This document shows positions 38,501-49,361 of a stretch of 64,000 nucleotides of DNA, piece after piece. A program made the translations under genes and the position numbers. Position 1 is the stretch's first letter. Each line of letters opens with the position of its first letter. The notes beneath the pieces are model-generated. The model saw nothing but the letters and a program-made list of their open reading frames with translations, was not told the origin of the DNA and ran no database searches. This DNA is from Amia ocellicauda (Eukaryota > Chordata > Actinopteri > Amiiformes > Amiidae), in NCBI RefSeq assembly GCF_036373705.1, contig NC_089853.1, positions 29,223,568-29,287,567 on the forward strand. Reading direction: 5' to 3'.

Positions 38501-41500
38501 TTTGGACACGTTACATGTCAAATTCAGTTCCTGTCTCACCCACACAACAATGAGCTTCCTGAGATCTCATTAGAGAGCAGTCAACACCAGGCTGAACATT
38601 GAATTACCATTTCCACCCATGTGCCTCCAACAGGAACAAACTGACCCTTGCTGGCAAAGTGCTGGATCTGGGAGTAGAGGCCAGGGTACCAACTCTTCAC
38701 CCACTCGAACTGCTGGGCCTGCAGGCAGAGCACACCCACAATCAGTCATGAGGAACCATGGCCGTCACACAGGTGAGGCGAGGGTTCCTACAGTACCTGG
38801 GAGCAGGTGAAAATGAACTCTGGGTTCTTCTCCATGAGACGAATGACAGTCACCCAGCTGCGGGCGCACTTTCGGATCGTCTCCTCATAAGGCCACAGCC
38901 AGGCTGGCAGTGTGCAAGGATTACAGTTAGCACAATGATACACGTAGTATTTACTCCAAGTTCAGTTCGAAAGTCAATTACAGTTTTCTGTTTGGCTGAA
39001 TAACAGTAATAATAGTCACTTAAAGTCTGCTTCAAACATAATGACACAGCAGGCCACCTTTCTGGCATTATGAGTACATACACCACAAGCTGTAGATGAA
39101 ACACTTGGGGGTGTACTACATGTTATGTTATGTAAAACTTACAGCAACAGTATTAGAAAAACAGGACTATTTTGTCACGCTATGTTCATCATGCACAGAA
39201 GAACTAGTTAAAAATGTATAATCTCCTGTGGCCAGTTACAGTGGAGTTTGCCCTTAATAATTAACCCAGTACCTTAACACACTGAAGTCAATATGCTTTC
39301 AGGAAAAGACTGATGGATTTTATACATTATTATTATTATATGCTTAAGGCTCATGTGGCCCAAGTGAGCTTGCTGTGAACAGGAGCAGGTGTGTCAGACC
39401 GGAGTCGATGTGGCAGTGGCCCATAGCGTGTGCGGTGTGCTGGCTCTGGCCGTTCCTCTGGCTGAAGAACCTCTGTGCCAGCTTGCGGGCGGCGGGGAAG
39501 GTGCCTGGGTCAGTGGGGTCACACAGGTTCACAATCTCATTGGCTGTGTACAAGGCCTGGTAGCCCCTCTGCTCACTCTCACCTAGCAACTGTCAGGACA
39601 GTCCATCGCCAAACAGAAATAAGTCAATGAAAGAACTCGGTATGCTACACAACTGGCTATGAAATGATGCTCAAAGTGGAGGGTGTACAAACTTCTGACC
39701 CCCTCCCATGAACCTACAGTGCCACTTTAATGTAGTTTATACACTGCTCATATATTGATAAAATGAACAAAGGGGCATAATAATACTAGTATTACTACCA
39801 CTAATATTAATTAAATTGTTTTGCTTTTTTTTTGCATACTGTACCTTCGCAATGTCAACAAGCATCTCAAAGTCTGTCAGTAATGCACTGACGTCACGAT
39901 TGAACACTGCCAACTCTGCCCTCTGGACGGAGTACTTCCTGTCAGGGTCAGGGGGTGCGATCATGGATCCCTGTCCGGCACCAAACAGTCCATTACAGGC
40001 CACCTCCACATATAGGGTGACACTGCAACACAGGGGAGGGAGGATTCTTAGAGCACGGAAGAGCAAATTGGTCAAGTAAGTCCACAACAAATTTACATTA
40101 TGCTTAGTAAAGCTTCAAATGTAGGACAAAAGATCTCAGAGAGTAATTTCATGCACAAGTTTGTTCTTCAGATTTTTAGGCAGCTTCATTGTTGCTGAAA
40201 GCAATCCAAGTCAGACAGTATTTTTCCTATAAGGTTTTTAGTTCAAGATGCTTGTATTTGTTGAAATTTTAACCAGCTGCTTTACCAAATTCAGTTTTAC
40301 ATTTTGGTCCTAGATCATCTGGAAATGGACCTTTCCAGTACAGGGATGAAACAGTTCATACATCAAAGCGTGGGAATTTGGCATGGCTGAAGTCAACAGC
40401 AGCATAAAGGTAACTGATTGATCTCAGTAACTGACACAACAGACCTATGTGGCGCCTCATCTGTCAGGCTCTCTGACAAAATGTAGATTGTCTTCTCTCC
40501 CTCCTTTGTTAGGCCCTGTGGAGCAGGAAAGAGAAACACAAACTATCGCTGATATATCTGACACGCAAGGACAATAAGGGATAAACCAAGAGTTTAAGAA
40601 TAGTTTGTGAGGGTTGGTATCTCCCTAGATGATGTTGAACCTACAGATATTTCCACATTACTGGTGGGTCAATCGCTATTAGCAACAATAAAGAGTCCCA
40701 CAGGATTTAATGTGTATAAATGTGTATACATGCCAGAATTCTCATCCAGTAGGCTGTTTAAAAACTCTATGGTGAGTCTAGAACTGTAAACTGCAGCTGA
40801 AGGGCATTGTAATGTGTGTGCGTGCGTGTCTTCCCACCTGAAGCTGCTGCCCATCCCTCCAAACCATCCCCTCTCCATCACTCTCCCATCGCAAGTGAAC
40901 CTCTTTCCCCATCCAGGCATTAGGGATAGTCAAAGACACTTTAAACCAACATGTCCACCATCTATAAAAAGCAGAAAAACGGTCATTTCAAAACATGAAA
41001 TATTACGCGAACGCAATTTTATTTCAGTTTAGCAGTTCTTAGTCTAACAAGTATTTTAGGGAGTAAAAGTTTCCATTTTACTGAAAGTGTTATCTTTTGT
41101 CTCCCAGTAGGTAGGAGTCTCTAACACCATATCTATAATCAGCTTTATGCCTCCACTTGGTACACAGTAAATACTGACAAAACTGTTTTCTAATGACTAA
41201 TACAATTATACACAATTGCCCCTTTCTATTGAACACCCAATGCAGATAGATGTTTACAAAGTATTGTCAGTGATGCATTTTTTGACAGTACAATAATACT
41301 CTTGGGAAATGCATATGCTGTGAAAAAGAGTGTTCTGGAACAGAAACGGTTGAGTGCCACAAGATTCTGCTAAAATGCAAAAGGAGATTGAATATAACAG
41401 CAACAACAACAAACACTAGATAGATATCACACTTTATTATTGTTATGAATCATACTCACGTAGGTCCAAAGCTGTCCCCGACCTTACATGGTTGGAAATT

Positions 41501-42149
41501 CTGTTTGATGGCTTCTGAGAAAGGAATTCGTTTGGGAGTGAGGAATGAAGACAGAGACTCTACAGGGAAAGTGTCGCCATAGAGCCTGAGGGAGAGAGAA
41601 AGTGTGATACAAAAGATGTTCCCATTGGACCCATTTTCTAACTTGTTTGGATTCGCTCCCTCAGTTCAAAGCAATACAGATAAGAGTATATGGTGCTAAA
41701 AGCAGTTATGCACCATATCGCCATGCGTGGGGGCAAAGGTTATGCAGTCGACAATTTTTATGTACGTCCAGAGAAATAACTTAAATCTACCTGTTTTCTG
41801 TGCATTTCAACTGTATCTGCTTTACTTAGAAATAAAATATATAATCGTAATGCATGGCAAGCCTGCATAGCCAAGTTCAGACATCGAGATTGGTACTGCT
41901 TTGTACTGCATTCAATACAGAAACGGATAATAATAGTATTACAAATGCAAGACAAACGTGTACGTTGTTCATCAAATTTGGGGGGGTTAATCAAAGACAC
42001 GGACTATCTTAACACAAAACATTTGTTTTACTTTCCGTTTACCTTCCTCTGAGATTGCAATCGGTGAAATAAATGTCAGAAATAAACTTCTCTACTCGTT
42101 CCAGTAGGGTTCGCCGGTTCTTCAACACGGGTTGATGATACATTGCCAT
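29577..42149 (-). CDS. man2c1: Alpha-mannosidase class 2C member 1 (26 exons)
   Basis: Exons 5' to 3': 42043-42149, 41460-41585, 40838-40961, 40445-40515, 39845-40022, 39400-39589, 38797-38903, 38608-38718, 38147-38239, 37383-37499, 36785-36880, 36543-36688, 35779-35902, 35128-35249, 34522-34607, 33982-34143, 33659-33741, 33411-33505, 32694-32798, 32230-32386, 31706-31849, 31241-31350, 30942-31021, 30513-30664, 29987-30090 and 29577-29691. The product is 1034 aa (human 1040). It is a GH38 enzyme of the cytosol that trims free oligomannosides released during glycoprotein quality control. Metal-site HCHID (260-264), the nucleophile Asp374 in WLPDTFGYS and the [10 protein letters not shown] metal-site loop (576-585) are intact. 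There is no signal peptide, as expected. Donors of exons 4, 6 and 9 are non-standard (GTCTGT, GTCTGA, GTGTGG) but are the only phase-consistent choices. The gene is head-to-head with aph1b. Confidence 0.96.
34948..35008 (+). repeat. Isolated L2 LINE/SINE 3' tail
   Basis: GTTGTAAGTCGCCCTGGATA and AGGGCATCTGCCAAGAAAAA match the tail of the L2 at 10460-11689, ending in A-rich and TA/AAT repeats. Only the last 60 or so bases are present, so it is a very short 5'-truncated insertion in a man2c1 intron, antisense to the gene. Confidence 0.85.
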
Positions 42150-42993
42150 TTGTTCAGCACACTTACGAGTCACTACAGCCTGCCCTACCTTACCTCTCGA
42201 AAGTACAGTACGGATGACAAGCACTCGTGTAGCGCAGGTGTCTGCAGTCCTGCTCTGATCTGCGCGGCTCCACCAATGGGATCGTTGGATTTGTGCAGAT
42301 CTACGCAGAACTGCGGAAATCTGCGCTAGAACAACGAATCAAGAACGCAACCGAAATTAAGCGTCATTTGACCCGGAAGTGTCAGGGGCTGTCGCCAAAT
42401 TACGTATTTTTGCTGAATGTGGCCTCCTGAGCATTGGAGCTAAAAATATTATGAAAAGTGGAGGTTCTCATGTAGAAACTGTAGATACATTTTATATAGC
42501 TATCCTAAGGGATCTGATCCGTTAAATGAATGGCTACTTCACCAGAAATATAAAAATAAGATGTAGTTTGTTGGGATAATTGAGATTAAATTTTAAATGA
42601 CCAAACAGGAATGGGTGTCACTGTAAACTTGTTACAGAAGCAACGATAACAATGACAACGGCTTTGCAGGATATTTCACAAAAGAGTGCATTATAATAAG
42701 TCATCCACTGGGTAGTCGGCGCTGTTGTCCGAAATGAAGCTGCCGCGGTGCCTTAGGGGTCACATGACGTCACCGCTGCGCTAGGACAGGAACAGCATCA
42801 GTTGTGTTGTGTGGGTCTGAATGAAAATAAAGAGAGAAACATCAATGCACAGATTTTCGGTTTTAGGTTTACATAGCTGTGATTCGTATGATAAGTGTCG
42901 TATGCTGTCGTCGTCGTGCTCTAGGGAGTCGTATGCCGAACCTTGAGTAAAAAAGAGAGATTTAAAGAACTTCCCTCCTGACCCAACCCAGAA
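42150..42993. promoter_or_regulatory. Shared head-to-head promoter, man2c1 and aph1b
   Basis: There are 844 bp between the divergent start codons. A perfect cAMP-response palindrome TGACGTCA occupies 42765-42772. It overlaps TCACATGA (42760-42767), which resembles an M-box/E-box for MITF/TFE factors. GC-rich sequence surrounds it (CTGCCGCGG upstream, CCGCTGCGC downstream). This cluster is about 220 bp from the aph1b ATG, so it is placed to serve aph1b and possibly man2c1. Function is inferred from motif and position. Confidence 0.6.
42229..42329. repeat. Short inverted-repeat element, copy 1
   Basis: A 101-bp unit starts GTAGCGCAGGTGTCTGCAGT and ends ACTGCGGAAATCTGCGCTAG. These ends are inverted repeats matching at 16 of 20 positions. 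Its middle (CTGCGCGGCTCCACCAATGG) is shared with copy 2 at 43236-43322. It begins 80 bp upstream of the man2c1 start codon, so it is probably in or beside the man2c1 5' UTR or core promoter. The family is not one I can name; a small non-autonomous DNA transposon is the likeliest explanation. Confidence 0.65.
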
Positions 42994-45900
42994 ATGACAA
43001 CATCAGTGTTTTTCGGCTGTACGTTCATCGCTTTCGGCCCAGCGATCGCATTGTTCGTCTTCACGATTGCTAGGGACCCCCTGCGGGTCATCTTTCTGAT
43101 TGCCGGGTAAGTTGAAATCCGAGGACGTATTAAAACAAAGAACAACGCTGTTTACTGCGGTTGGCTCTGGCAGGTTATGTCTGCAGACACGGAGCCCGTT
43201 CGTGTGAGGCTCGGCGGGTCATCACCAGTACCCTGGTCGCGCTGCCGCAGTTCTGCGCGTCTCCGCCAGTGGGATCGGTGTGGTTCTGCAAATCTGTGCA
43301 GATCTGCGGACATCTGCGCTACACGAAGGCGACCACTGCACTGCACCGGCAACTCTAGGCCATTTGCTTACTGATGTATGCTGTGTTTGATGTAAAATGA
43401 CATTCCAAAACTGTATTGACATCAATTTCGATTTTAAGCTCCTGAAATGCACCACATAATTCGAATTAATTTGCCAAAAGCAACTTTATTTTTTTTTGTA
43501 TTATATCCGTGTGTCTATGCTGCCTTATTAGTGTTAATTAAAATAACAAATGCATCATTCATGTATGATGTTAATTAGTTAAAACACGGTGTGTGTGTAG
43601 CCAGTAAAGTGCAGCCTACACGCTAGCGATGCTAGTTTGGTGCATTATGCACATTATTTTATACAATGTAGTGCAAAAAAGCCATGTGACTGACTGCATG
43701 CCATAAGGTTGCAATAAACGTCATTGCAATGACATAGTATAGTTCTCAGACAAGACTGGACATGTATGTTAATGTTAAAAACGTGTTTATTTGTTTTGTA
43801 TGTAAATCAGGAAGAAGATACTTGTTGGATTTAACATTAATGATCTTCAATGTGTTCTGTTCGTTTCAGAGCTTTTTTCTGGCTGGTGTCGCTACTGCTG
43901 TCCTCACTGGTGTGGTTCATTGCTGTGCAGATCAGCAACAAAGAAAATGCCTCCCAGCAGAAAGGACTCCTAATATTCGGGGTGGTGCTGTCTGTGCTGC
44001 TGCAGGAAACCTTCCGCTTCGGTTACTACAAGCTGCTGAAGTATGAGGGTCACACATTCTGTTTGTCTCCATGCATAAGCCTACTGTCTTTTTCTTTCTA
44101 GCCTTTTTTGTTTAGTAACCTGTTGTGTACATTCTGAATGATTCACATTGTCAACAGAGGTGATCTGCCCTGTAAATGATCAAAACCAAAGTGGAGTTAT
44201 TAAACAAAGTGGAGTCCCAAAGGACTGCCAATGAAGCATTGTGCATTAAAGCATTTGCAGCTGTACTTCCCTAGTTTTAGCTTTGAAAGGTATTTCTAGG
44301 AACGGCCTTTTTAGGAGGCAGAGTAGTGCATGATCTAAGGAAAGCTATCAACAAGCAATCACAATGAACACACACACCCACAATGAAATAGATCACAGGA
44401 CAACACTGGTGATTTAATATTCTCTTTTAAACCATTTGAGGTATGTATTTTTATTAGATGATTTGTCAGTGTTTTGAAGCCAGAACTTCTTTCAGCTTTT
44501 GATCACAATGCCTGAAGTGGATTCTTTGCCTTCTCTGCTTAGAATAGAAGGATTCGAGGTGTGAGTGTATGTGTGTGCACGCACGCACGCACGCACGCAC
44601 GCACACACGCACACACGCACACACACACAAAGGAAAAGGGTGGAGAGGCTGATGGAGTTGAGGGGAATGGAGATATAACTCAGTAGAGGGAGATGAGAAA
44701 AGTATATGCGTAGGTCAGATATAGAGAGGTTAAGCTTCAGGTGATGAAAATTCATTTCAGATGAGACCGCTGAAGGGTAGTCAGAGATGCAAATGGGAAA
44801 GCCTGAATCGAAGGAGGGAAAAGATAGGAAAATCGTGGCAGCATCAGCACAGAAAGTATGAGACTGAATAACAGAAACTAAGGAGTAGGTGTAGAGAGAG
44901 AATATCACTTCTATATTGTGAGTGTCAAACACTTGGTATCAACATGGGGCTTTGAGTCATGTTCTTTCTCACGCCCTGCTGCAAAGAAAATTACTTCACA
45001 CCCCAAATATTGTCCTTTAAATGCTTCTATTTATATACAAGAGAGAAATGTTTTTTTTTTTTGTATTTTAAGTTTTTTGAATGTCTGTTGTAGTCTTTAT
45101 AAATATTTAGTGGAGTACCTTTTTGCCAAAGTACTGTATTTTTTATTTTTTATAAATTGACAAATTCCCCTTTTTTCTTTATTCCAAGGAAAGCAAATGA
45201 AGGTTTGCTGGCTCTCAGTCAAGAAGATGCAATGCCCATTTCAATACGACAGCTAGCATATGGTAAGCTGAAAGAAATCAAGTGGCAGATGTTCATTTAC
45301 TGATACCTACAAGGCTGGTTTCACAGACCCAAATTAGCACTATTCTTGGACTACTTAGTATTATTTTAGGTAGAGTAGTATTAAACGGGTACTAATCAAG
45401 CTGAAACCAGCCAATAGAGTTTAAACTCTTCAACAGAACAAGTGTACTAAGTTGCATTTTAAGGAGGATCAAATGTGTATGGCATTTATTTTTAATTGTA
45501 TCCATTAACTTGTACACTGTAGGCCTTTATGAGGAGTCTCTGTTTTCTGTGTGTTGTGCTTGAGAGTCAGGAGAAGAGAAAGTGTGAAAAGAGCACGTGC
45601 TTTTAAAACCAGTGATGTGCAACCTGTGGCTGGCATGTTCTTCTAATAAATATTAAATAATTTGTTTCTCACTGTTATGGCTTCTAATGATGATCAATGA
45701 CTACATTTTAAACTTCCTGTTACTTCAATTATAATTCAATCGATAACCGTTTTGGTTTTCCCGGAAAGTAATATAAATCTATCTCTATGTATTCTAGATG
45801 GATAGTTACACATTAGACTTTGATTGCACTCCTCGGATTTAGTCGTCCTGCATCGGTGTGCTCTTCACATCACAATCTGCAAAAGTGAACAAACTCTTCA

Positions 45901-48237
45901 TTCACTGCGTTTGTCCATTTGTGTCTCCCAGTGTCTGGCCTAGGGTTTGGCTTCATGAGTGGAGCCTTCTCAGTCGCGAACATCCTGGCAGACTCCTTCG
46001 GCCCGGGCACAGTGGGCATTCATGGAGATTCGCAGCACTATTTCATATCCTCAGGTAACATTGATGTTCAGGCTTCCAAAATATAGTTAAACAAGCACTC
46101 AGTCTTTAAATTTGTGTAACACTGTGGAAGTGAATTTGTGGACTCTGTGAGGCAGAAGTTTTATAAAGGCCTTAGCTAAATAAATGCTTGTGGTTATGAT
46201 GTAGGGAAAAAAAAAAATCTTGGTTTCAGTCTTAATGCGTGCAGCGTGGGTGATTTTAAATAGCATATACTGTAGATCTGCCGTTTGTTACTTTTTGTGG
46301 ATTACTATAAAAAGCAGTCCAGCTCTCCAAAAGCCCCCCAATTTCTGGTTTTATGTAGTAATCATTTGTGATTGCAGCTTAACACAATAGAAAAGAGAAC
46401 ACGTTGGCTGTCACCCTATTATCTTCTCTATGAGGTTTTGCAGAATATACGGTTTGTTTTGTGCTTATGTGACAGAGAAAACAGTTCCCAAGAAATGCTG
46501 AAGCCTCATAACAGAGCAGCCGATGGGCGCCTGTGTGCTGTGAAAACGTGGCCCTCACACTGTTGGGAGAGAGGATTAATGGCAGACATGCTCACAGAGG
46601 AACACAGAATATAGTAGTGGACTAGGCCTGGAGTGGACGAAAATGAAGCAGTCCCAGAGGAAAGGCTGCACAGGTGTCACCTCTACAGAAACTGACCCAT
46701 GGCCCTCCTGACTCCTCCAGTGAAATGGCATCTGGGTGTGTAGGGATCATGAATTACGTTGTTTGAGTGTTGACAGATTATGTCGAACGTCAGAGGATTA
46801 CGTTACACATTTATGAATGCTTCAAGCGTTGACAAAAACAAAAAAAATAGGTGGCATTGAGGATGTGCATTGAACTGTGTTAAGGGTCTGCAAAACAAAA
46901 CAGGTGGAAGTACACCTTGTGTTAGTCACAGCACACAGGCACTATCGACCGCTTTGTCACAAAGCTTCAGTATTTCCTGGATGTGAGGTAATCCCATACG
47001 CTCTTTTGGGAAATATTTTAGACTTGAAAGCTAAACTGTCAAATTGTCACCTTAGCTTTGCATTTTTTTTTATCATGTCCACAAGATGGTACAGTTGTTA
47101 TAACTTCCTTCAGTCTGTGAGATGTGTGCTGAAAATTATCACCGAACTGAAAAGAAAAGTAGCAGGAATTAAGGAGTTGTTTTAGGAAGGACATAAATAT
47201 AATCCAAATCTTATTTTTTATTATGTAGTATGTTCAAAATGTAGGAGTTATATTTTGGTATAGACTTTTCAAATTCACATTTTAAATTTGACTTTATTCC
47301 TAATGTGTGTTGTGTTCGACTTGCTTTCTTTGTCTTATCTTAGAAACGAAGCAAGTTAAACTAAAACCTGACAGATAGGACAAAATCTCCTTCTAGGCAA
47401 GCTTTTTGTTTGATTCATTCAACCCCTGCTTGATAACAATGCACCCATAACTTGATCTTAAACCAGGACCAACTGGAAGGTCAGTTCAGCATTGAAGAAC
47501 ACAAAGGACAGTAACTTCGACAGTAATATTGTTTTTCTTTTTAGCCTTCATGACTATGGCTATCATCTTGCTTCACATGTTCTGGGGAGTGGTGTTCTTT
47601 GATGCCTGCGAGAAGAAGAGGTGGTGGTCTGTGGCTTTAGTTGTGCTGAGCCACCTGCTTGTGTCCTGCCTGGTAAGTCTAATGTAACGTAATTGGAGGA
47701 TAAGATAAAAGAAAAAGAAAAACAATTAAAAGAGGAAGTAAAACCGTGCCCACATATCAGTGTTAAGCTGAGTCATGTCGGAGGCAGCGCTCTGCAATGA
47801 CGTGCTAAAGTGTCACTCGAGGCCAGCTGATGTTATTGAGAGGCTGACAAAGACGGACGTCACCAGGGCATCTGCAGTTAATGTGTTTAATGAAGTGAAA
47901 GAGAGGGGAATCCAGAGAAAGCCAGACAGAGTGACTTCAATGAGTTCATAAACGGTTTTATTTTTGTTGATGTTCGTTTCTTAATTTGTTTTTCCTTACT
48001 TCTCTTATTTGTAAATTTCCTGAAATGTCCTGAATTTGCTCATTTGTTTCCCCTCTTGCTGTGTTACAGTCATTCCTGAACCCACAGTATGAAGGGAGCC
48101 TCATCCCTGCCTACGTCATAATGTTTTTGATGGGCTCCTGGGCTTTCTTATCTGCTGGCGGATCTCTGAGAAACCTAAAACTCTGCTTAACCTGTAAAGA
48201 CAAGGACTTCCTGCTGGCCAACCACCGGCCAAGATAA
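42994..48237 (+). CDS. aph1b: Gamma-secretase subunit APH-1B (6 exons)
   Basis: Exons are 42994-43106, 43870-44040, 45189-45262, 45932-46054, 47545-47672 and 48070-48237. They give 258 aa against 257 in human APH1B. The protein starts MTTSVFFGCTFIAFGPA and has about seven hydrophobic segments. Conserved features fall at the expected residues: GLGFGFMSG with Gly122, Gly126 and Gly130 (the transmembrane helix-packing motif), and His171 (ILLHMFWG) and His197 (VLSHLL). APH-1 is the scaffold of gamma-secretase, binding nicastrin, presenilin and PEN-2 for intramembrane cleavage of Notch, APP and others. Overall wording (HGDSQHYF, KDKDFLLANHRPR) is nearer to APH1B than APH1A by eye. The gene is convergent with ca12, as in human. 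Confidence 0.96.
43236..43322. repeat. Short inverted-repeat element, copy 2
   Basis: This related unit in aph1b intron 1 shares CTGCGCGTCTCCGCCAGTGG and the end CTGCGGACATCTGCGCTAC with copy 1 at 42229-42329. Its left end is less well kept. Both copies have the same orientation and bracket the man2c1/aph1b promoter about 1 kb apart. Confidence 0.6.
44569..44630. repeat. Compound GCAC/CA microsatellite
   Basis: A tract of GTGTGTGCAC changes into repeated GCAC and then ACACAC units within aph1b intron 2. It borders a worn L2 fragment on the right. Confidence 0.95.
44635..44865 (-). repeat. Worn L2 LINE fragment
   Basis: On the minus strand, an open stretch reads TIFLSFPSFDSGFP, then MNFHHLKLNLSISDLR and ISIPLNSISLSTLF. 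This parallels the L2 piece at 10490-10690 (QIFLSFPSSDPLIP, HHLNLSKSDLLF, ISIPLESTTLSPSS). It is therefore a second, older fragment of the same LINE clade, in aph1b intron 2. Confidence 0.65.
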
Positions 48238-49338
48238 CGCACACACACGCTGGGACATCTTCACAAACAAAATGACTCTTTTTGTACAAAGATGAGGAAA
48301 CACTGGTTCAGTTATATCTCATTTAATTTTTGTTTTATATTCTCTTATTTTTTTTCTTCTGTGGTGGTGTTAGATTCTGGGTAGATAAGCACTGGAAACT
48401 ATTCTGTAAAATCTGCAGATATCCATAAAGCAGGCAGGGCAGGAGTAATCCTACTGGGGGCTTCCTTACGTGGTTTCTCCACTGTCACTCAATCACTGTG
48501 TTTCCCGATGGGGCCGTCTGTACAGATAGGGAGGGAAGTGGTATCTTGATCTCTAAGCCCATCTATCCCTAGCCTCTCTTTCCTAAACAGCTTGCTAAAG
48601 TCTGCCCATTGTGCTGAACGGTGTGGTGGTTTGATGATGTGGAGTTTGTTCCATCGGAGACGAGCTGGAGTGGAAGAAACTGCCCAGTTGTGTTGATGAA
48701 GCCGAGTCTCTGGGATCTTTCAAAAAACAGCGTGATGACATTCTGCGATTGATAAGTCACCAAATGAGCGGCATGGGCCGAACAGCCACCTTTCACTTGT
48801 TCTCTTTCTAAATGTTCTCTTATTCTCCCTCAGTTCACCTGTGACTTGAGCAAGATTTAGACCCAAGCCTTTTAGACCTAACAGGCTAGTGAATTTAGGT
48901 TGAGGTTCAGCTCAGATCAACTGGGGAACAAAACAGAAGGTATCCGATGTATGTCTTTAAATTGTTATGCTTACTTTTTTTTATTTTTTTTTACTCCCTG
49001 TTTTGATGAGATTTAGTTCTGGTGGCGGAGTACACTGTTGTGCTTAATAGCTTTATTTCACGGTTTCTGTGGAGATTGTACTCCTTTGCTACCAGTTGCT
49101 TTGTGCTCTCTCTGGTACTGTGCCTTCTTTGCTCACTGAAGAGGTCATTTTAGTTAGCAATCATCTGGAAACATACCCACTTATTTAGAAACCAATTTAC
49201 AGTACAGAGTAATACCATTACCGAAAACCATTGAAATTTAAATGCTTTGTAATTTCTATCATAGTGAAATTAACTGGAGCAATCATCCGTCAGATGATTT
49301 GAGTAACATTTAATCATATTGAAGTCATAAGACCATTT

Positions 49339-49361
49339 AAAAAAAAAAAAAAAAAAAAAAA
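49339..49361. repeat. A23 homopolymer tract
   Basis: Twenty-three consecutive A bases lie downstream of aph1b. No LINE or processed-gene body is recognisable next to it, so whether it is a retrotransposition tail is open. Confidence 0.95.

Noticed and set aside
44569-44630. Regular GCAC repeats considered as a spacer/array structure
   Set aside because: The period is only 2-4 bases with no unique spacers, so it is a plain microsatellite.
46372-46614. 80-codon plus-strand frame in aph1b intron 4
   Set aside because: It has no similarity, no neighbouring exon-like segments and ordinary intron composition.
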